From DASSFG01 sp035547915 (GTDB lineage: Bacteria > Planctomycetota > Planctomycetia > Pirellulales > JAICIG01), in the NCBI GenBank assembly GCA_035547915.1, contig DASZTS010000080.1:1-37907 (forward strand): a stretch of 37,907 nucleotides of DNA, written 5' to 3'. Below the pieces are notes generated by a model, which was not told where the DNA came from, ran no database searches, and saw nothing but the letters and a program-made list of their open reading frames with translations. Below are positions 33,704-37,907 of this stretch, piece by piece. The stretch's first letter is position 1, and every line of letters begins with the position of its first letter. The position numbers and the translations under genes were made by a program.

Positions 33704-36700
33704 GCATTGGCCAGCCCGAACGCGCGACGCAAGACCGGGTGCTTTCCTTATTTCGTGCTGAACTGGGCTACCGCTATCTCGGCGACTGGACCGACCGGGA
33801 GGCAAACAGCAACATCGAGGAGTCGCTTCTGTCGCCCTGGCTCGCCAAGGCCGGCTACTCGGCCGACCAGATCAGCCGGACGCTATATCTCTTGCGAACC
33901 GACGCCGACAACCATAACCGCACGCTCTACGGCAACAACAAGGCCGTCTACAGCCTGTTGCGCTACGGCGTGCCGGTTAAAACCGAAGCCGGCAAGGTGA
34001 CCGAGACGGTTCACCTGGTTAACTGGGCCCAACCGGAAAAGAACGACTTCGCGATCGCTGAGGAAGTGACGCTCAAAGGCGGCCTGGAACGGCGGATCGA
34101 CCTTGTGCTCTATCTCAACGGGATCGCCATCGGCGTGCTGGAGCTGAAAAACAGTCGCGTGACCATCGGCGACGGCATCCGCCAGTGCCTCTCCAACCAG
34201 CAGCCGGAATTCAACGCCTGGTTTTTCAGCACCGTGCAGTTCGTTTTCGCCGGCAACGACTCGCAGGGCCTGCAGTACGGTGCCATCGGCACGCCGGAGA
34301 AATACTTCCTTAAATGGAAGGAGGACGAGCAGGACAACTGCCGTTTCAAGCTCGACAAATATTTGCTCAAAATGTGTGACAAACGCCGTCTCATCGAGCT
34401 GATGCACGATTTCGTGCTGTTTGACGGCGGCGTCAAGAAGCTGCCTCGCGTCCATCAATACTTCGGCGTCAAGGCGGCGCAGGAGCATGTACGGCAGAAG
34501 AAGGGCGGCATCATCTGGCACACGCAGGGCAGCGGCAAGAGCATCGTCATGGTGCTGCTGGCCAGGTGGATTTTGGAGAATAACCCAAACGCGCGCGTCG
34601 CCATCATCACCGACCGCGAGGAGCTCGACGACCAGATCGAGGGCGTCTTTACCGAGGCCGGCGAAGCCATCAAGCGAACGACCAGCGGCCGCGACCTGAT
34701 GACCCAACTCGGCCAAGCTACGCCGCGGCTGCTCTGCTCATTGGTGCATAAGTTCGGCCGCCGTGACATAGACGACTTCGACGCCTTCATCAAAGAGCTC
34801 GAATCCCAGCCCAGCCACGCCGTCGGCGAACTATTTGTTTTCGTTGACGAGTGCCACCGCACGCAAAGCGGCAAGCTGCACCGCGTGATGAAGGCGATGA
34901 TGCCCAACGCCGTGTTCGTCGGTTTCACCGGCACGCCGCTTCTGAAAAAGGACAGGGCCACGAGCCTGGAAGTGTTCGGCGGCTACATCCACACGTACAA
35001 ATTCAGCGAGGCGGTCGAGGACGAAGTAGTCCTCGACCTGGTCTATGAGGCGCGCGACATCGACCAGCGGCTCGGTTCACAGGCAAAAATCGACGCCTGG
35101 TTCGAGGCCAAGACACGGGGCCTGAACGACTGGCAAAAGGACGAGCTCAAAGCCAAATGGGGCACCATGCAGAACGTGCTCAGCTCAAAGGCCCGCATGG
35201 ACCGGGTGGTCGCCGACATCGTCTTCGATTTCAGCGTCAAGCCCCGGCTTTCCAGCGAACGCGGCAATGCCATCCTGGTCGCCTCCAGCATCTACGAAGC
35301 CTGCAAGTATTTCACGCTGTTCCAGAAAACTCCCTTCAAGGGCAAATGCGCCGTTGTCACCTCCTACAACCCCCTGGCGAAGGACGTGACCAAGGAGGAG
35401 GTGGGCGCCAATACCGAGACGGATAAGCAGTTCATTTACAACACCTACACGGAGCTGCTGAAAGACGTTGAAGCCAAGCCCGGCATGACCAAGACCGAGA
35501 CCTACGAGGAATGGGCGAAGACGCTCTTTATCGAAGAGCCAGCCAACATGAAGCTCCTTATCGTCGTCCACAAGCTGCTGACCGGCTTTGACGCTCCGCC
35601 ATGCAGCTATCTCTACATCGACAAGTCGATGCAGGACCACGACCTGTTCCAGGCGATCTGCCGCACCAACCGCCTCGACGGCGAAGACAAGGACTTCGGC
35701 TATATCGTCGACTACAAGGACCTGTTCAAAAAAGTCGAGAATGCCATTTCGGTCTACACCTCCGAGCTCGACCACAGCGCGGGCGGCGCCACGCCGGAAG
35801 TGCTGCTGCAGGATCGGTTGACCAAAGGCAGGCAACGGCTCGACAACGCCATCGAAGCCCTTGCTCTGATTTGCGAGCCGGTGCAGCCGCCGCGCGGCGA
35901 GCTGGAGCATATCCACTATTTCTGCGGCAACACGGAAATCGAAACCGATCTCGCGGAGCACGAACCGCAGCGGGCGGCGCTTTACAAGGCGACCGCCGCG
36001 CTCGTGCGGGCTTATGCCGGCATCGCCGACGAGCTGGAAGCGGCGGGTTACGGCCCCGCTGACATCGCCCGCATCAAGCAGCTGCTCGACCGGTATCTCA
36101 AGCTCCGCGAAATCATCCGCAACGCCAGTGGCGAGACGCTCGACCTCAAAGCCTACGAGGCCGATATGCGGCATCTCATCGACACCTACATCGAGGCCGA
36201 TGAGCCACGAAAGATTTCGCCGTTCGACAACATGGGCCTGCTCGACCTCATCGTAAAGAGCGGCATCGCCAACGCCATCGCTGGCAAACTCGCCGGGTTG
36301 AAGGGCGACAACAACGCCATCGCCGAGACCATCGAAAACAACGTCCGCAAGAAAATCATCAAGGAGCAACTCACCGATCCTACCTACTATGCCAACATGT
36401 CGGCATTGCTCGATGAGATCATCGCCGCAAGAAAAGCCAAGGCCATACAGTACGAAGACTATTTGAAGCGCATCGCCGACCTGGCCAATCGCGTCGATGC
36501 CGGCCACGCCGCCGGCACTCCGGCAAGGCTCGACACGCCCGGCAAGCGAGCCCTTTACAACAACCTGGCCAAAAACTTGGACCTTGCCCTGCGGATCGAC
36601 GAAACCATCAAGACGGTTCGGCCCGACAGTTGGCGGGACAACGGCGGCCCAAAAGAAAGGTTGATCAAAGCGGCCCTCTATGGCCTATTGCAGGACGTAG

Positions 36701-36750
36701 CCGAGGTCGAATGTATTTTTCCGATCCTCAAAGCACAGCCGGAGTATTGA
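33700..36750 (+). CDS. hsdR: Type I restriction endonuclease subunit
   Basis: The 1,016-residue protein has the PD-(D/E)xK nuclease near the start (Asp134 and Glu148-Leu-Lys150, in RRIDLVLYL and GVLELKNSR). The superfamily 2 translocase follows: WHTQGSGKS (about 273-281), FVDECHRTQSG (about 383), GFTGTPLL and the C-terminal HKLLTGFDAP, FQAICRTNRLDG. It translocates and cuts unmethylated DNA with HsdM and HsdS. All catalytic motifs are intact. The start overlaps the AlbA_2 gene by four bases and the stop overlaps the next gene by one base. Confidence 0.95.
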   Translation: MSIGQPERATQDRVLSLFRAELGYRYLGDWTDREANSNIEESLLSPWLAKAGYSADQISRTLYLLRTDADNHNRTLYGNNKAVYSLLRYGVPVKTEAGKVTETVHLVNWAQPEKNDFAIAEEVTLKGGLERRIDLVLYLNGIAIGVLELKNSRVTIGDGIRQCLSNQQPEFNAWFFSTVQFVFAGNDSQGLQYGAIGTPEKYFLKWKEDEQDNCRFKLDKYLLKMCDKRRLIELMHDFVLFDGGVKKLPRVHQYFGVKAAQEHVRQKKGGIIWHTQGSGKSIVMVLLARWILENNPNARVAIITDREELDDQIEGVFTEAGEAIKRTTSGRDLMTQLGQATPRLLCSLVHKFGRRDIDDFDAFIKELESQPSHAVGELFVFVDECHRTQSGKLHRVMKAMMPNAVFVGFTGTPLLKKDRATSLEVFGGYIHTYKFSEAVEDEVVLDLVYEARDIDQRLGSQAKIDAWFEAKTRGLNDWQKDELKAKWGTMQNVLSSKARMDRVVADIVFDFSVKPRLSSERGNAILVASSIYEACKYFTLFQKTPFKGKCAVVTSYNPLAKDVTKEEVGANTETDKQFIYNTYTELLKDVEAKPGMTKTETYEEWAKTLFIEEPANMKLLIVVHKLLTGFDAPPCSYLYIDKSMQDHDLFQAICRTNRLDGEDKDFGYIVDYKDLFKKVENAISVYTSELDHSAGGATPEVLLQDRLTKGRQRLDNAIEALALICEPVQPPRGELEHIHYFCGNTEIETDLAEHEPQRAALYKATAALVRAYAGIADELEAAGYGPADIARIKQLLDRYLKLREIIRNASGETLDLKAYEADMRHLIDTYIEADEPRKISPFDNMGLLDLIVKSGIANAIAGKLAGLKGDNNAIAETIENNVRKKIIKEQLTDPTYYANMSALLDEIIAARKAKAIQYEDYLKRIADLANRVDAGHAAGTPARLDTPGKRALYNNLAKNLDLALRIDETIKTVRPDSWRDNGGPKERLIKAALYGLLQDVAEVECIFPILKAQPEY

Positions 36751-37466
36751 TGGGCACGACGATCGAGCTGGGACCGATTCCGGTGGATGTGGTGCTCAAA
36801 GACATCAAGAACATCCACCTGACCGTGCATCCGCCGACCGGCCGCGTCCGGATTTCTGCGCCGGCGAGGATGCCGGTCGACCGCATCCGGCTATTCGCCA
36901 TTTCCAAGCTCGACTGGATAAAGGAGCAGCAGCGCAAACTGCGTGAGCAGGAGCGCGAGACTCCGCGCGAGTATCTTTGCCGCGAGAGCCATTATGTCTG
37001 GGGCAGACGTTACCTGCTGACCGTGATCGAGCACGAGGCACCGCCGGCCATCGAAATAACGCACAACCGCCTCGTTCTGCGGGTGCGTCCCGCCTCCAGC
37101 AGCGCCAAGCGGGAAAGCGTCATCGAAAACTGGTATCGGGCGCAGGTAAAGGAGGCCACCGCCGAGTTGATCACCAGGTGGGAGCGTTTGGTCGGCGTTA
37201 GGGTTGCCGGATTTTACATCCAGCGGATGAGGACCCGCTGGGGAAGCTGCAATTCAGCGGCACGAACCATCCGGCTCAACACCGACCTGGCCCGCAAGCC
37301 GAGAGAATGCCTGGAATACATCGTCGTGCATGAGATGATCCACATTCTGGAACCGACGCACAACGAGCGGTTTCAGGCACACATGACGCGGCTCATGCCC
37401 GACTGGAAGCATCGCCGGCAGGTGCTCAACCGGCTGCCGGTTCGTCATGAGAACTGGGACTACTAA
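36750..37466 (+). CDS. YgjP/DUF45-type zinc metallopeptidase
   Basis: The 238-residue protein from ATG 36750, which overlaps the hsdR stop (TGATG), has the metal site HEMIHILEPTHNERF, an HExxH motif with downstream His, plus MRTRWGSCNSAARTIRLNTDL, typical of YgjP-like (SprT-related) proteins. A longer frame from 36630 would overlap hsdR by 120 bases and is unlikely. These proteins are frequent last genes of type I restriction operons. A role in turnover of HsdR or of blocked complexes has been imagined but is not shown. Confidence 0.88.
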   Translation: MGTTIELGPIPVDVVLKDIKNIHLTVHPPTGRVRISAPARMPVDRIRLFAISKLDWIKEQQRKLREQERETPREYLCRESHYVWGRRYLLTVIEHEAPPAIEITHNRLVLRVRPASSSAKRESVIENWYRAQVKEATAELITRWERLVGVRVAGFYIQRMRTRWGSCNSAARTIRLNTDLARKPRECLEYIVVHEMIHILEPTHNERFQAHMTRLMPDWKHRRQVLNRLPVRHENWDY

Positions 37467-37482
37467 CTAATGCACGCAATTT

Positions 37483-37500
37483 CCACCGCACACGCGGTGG
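37483..37500 (+). terminator. Hairpin at the end of the hsd operon
   Basis: A seven-base-pair stem CCACCGC/GCGGTGG with a four-base loop lies 16 bases after the last stop codon. The nearest T run (TTTTTT) is about 18 bases further, so it is not a classic intrinsic terminator, but its place fits the end of the transcript. Confidence 0.35.
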
Positions 37501-37534
37501 TTGAACATTCGCTTGACATTTTTTCCAACCAGTC

Positions 37535-37559
37535 GCAATGTCGGCGGGCATGACATTGC
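37535..37559. promoter_or_regulatory. Inverted repeat downstream of a TTGACA hexamer
   Basis: GCAATGTC and GACATTGC are perfect eight-base arms with a nine-base spacer. They begin 16 bases after TTGACA (37513-37518) and resemble an operator overlapping a promoter. The only gene it could serve is the small frame at 37598. Confidence 0.4.
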
Positions 37560-37597
37560 CACACACTCTGTTGCCCATTGCAAGAGAAGCCCAGCAC

Positions 37598-37753
37598 ATG
37601 GCTCGCAACGCCGGCGCCGGTGAGAGCGTGCTCTTCCAGAAAGTTGCAGCCGTGGCCGTTTGCATTGTCGCTGTCTCTTCCGGCATGCACGTGCTCAATG
37701 AGCTTTACCGGATGTTGCACCCCGAAGAACGGCATCGTTTCCGCGGTCGGTAG
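37598..37753 (+). CDS. Possible small membrane peptide
   Basis: A 52-residue frame from ATG 37598 encodes a hydrophobic span (VAAVAVCIVAVSSGMHVL) flanked by charged ends. The ribosome binding site is poor. The operator-like repeat upstream is the main reason to list it. It may not be real. Confidence 0.25.
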   Translation: MARNAGAGESVLFQKVAAVAVCIVAVSSGMHVLNELYRMLHPEERHRFRGR

Positions 37754-37907
37754 GGAAGGGGTTAATCCCAATACCGTTCAATTCACCAGGACGATGGATT
37801 GACGGAAGTTCTTTGTGGGTTGGGGAGAATCACGGTGTTTGTTGGTTTTCTTGGCCCAGCCACTCATTTTACGTTTGATCACGCGCGGGTTGATTCGATC
37901 GCGACGT

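Larger units (their letters stand above)
37467..37907. other. Region after the hsd operon
   Basis: The stretch starts with a hairpin CCACCGC-ACAC-GCGGTGG (37483-37500). A perfect TTGACA follows at 37513-37518, and then an inverted repeat with eight-base arms, GCAATGTC (37535-37542) and GACATTGC (37552-37559). One weak small frame follows. I see nothing else up to the end. Confidence 0.5.

Noticed and set aside
35185..36507. 440-codon minus-strand frame inside hsdR
   Set aside because: It is composition-driven; hsdR motifs occupy the plus strand throughout.

Overview
The window reads as a mobilisable plasmid, or a plasmid-derived element, of a Gram-negative bacterium with GC-rich DNA. A replication initiator of the RPA type sits next to an iteron origin with a perfect DnaA box. 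Beside it are a ParA/ribbon-helix-helix partition pair, a MobF relaxase, a run of small plasmid-backbone genes, three toxin-antitoxin modules and a very large methylase-helicase of the kind carried by plasmids and conjugative elements. No type IV secretion genes and no coupling protein are present, so transfer would need a helper. The host cannot be fixed from sequence alone. The gene mix would suit Planctomycetota or Alphaproteobacteria, but that is inference. There are no rRNA, tRNA or CRISPR features.

Left accessory region (1-9.3 kb): a leftward NACHT NTPase with a long C-terminal array of about sixteen 40-residue repeats; a rightward vapBC module followed at once by a tyrosine recombinase and a small unknown gene; then a leftward pair, a SIR2-domain protein and a cytoplasmic trypsin-like protease. 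NACHT and SIR2 proteins are families repeatedly linked to phage defence, so this arm looks like a small defence island.

Middle (9.6-18.2 kb): a small unknown protein and a roughly 1,700-residue N6-methylase/SNF2-helicase fusion are followed by the most unusual locus in the window. It has three consecutive rightward genes: a protein whose middle third is almost only Lys, Asp, Glu, Ser and Thr in [D/E]-x-K triplets; a protein that looks like a degenerate ATP-grasp ligase; and an intact RimK-like ATP-grasp ligase. This has the logic of a ribosomally made, ATP-grasp-modified peptide system (graspetide-like), with the lysine/acid tract as substrate. I regard it as the best candidate for an undescribed system.

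Backbone (18.2-28.4 kb): the MobF relaxase and a short overlapping partner point left. Rightward come five small genes, a RelBE-like module, another small gene, a MazEF module, 1.4 kb of repeat-rich non-coding DNA, parA with an RHH partner, the replication initiator and the iteron origin. One sequence motif (AAATACGATTT and variants) recurs before, inside and after the partition genes.

Right arm (28.4-37.5 kb): one tightly overlapping type I restriction-modification operon, namely a small HTH protein, hsdM, hsdS, a Schlafen AlbA_2-type ATP-binding protein, hsdR and a YgjP-type metallopeptidase. A fragment resembling the tail of the AlbA_2 gene lies on the other strand in the 25 kb non-coding region, which points to past recombination.
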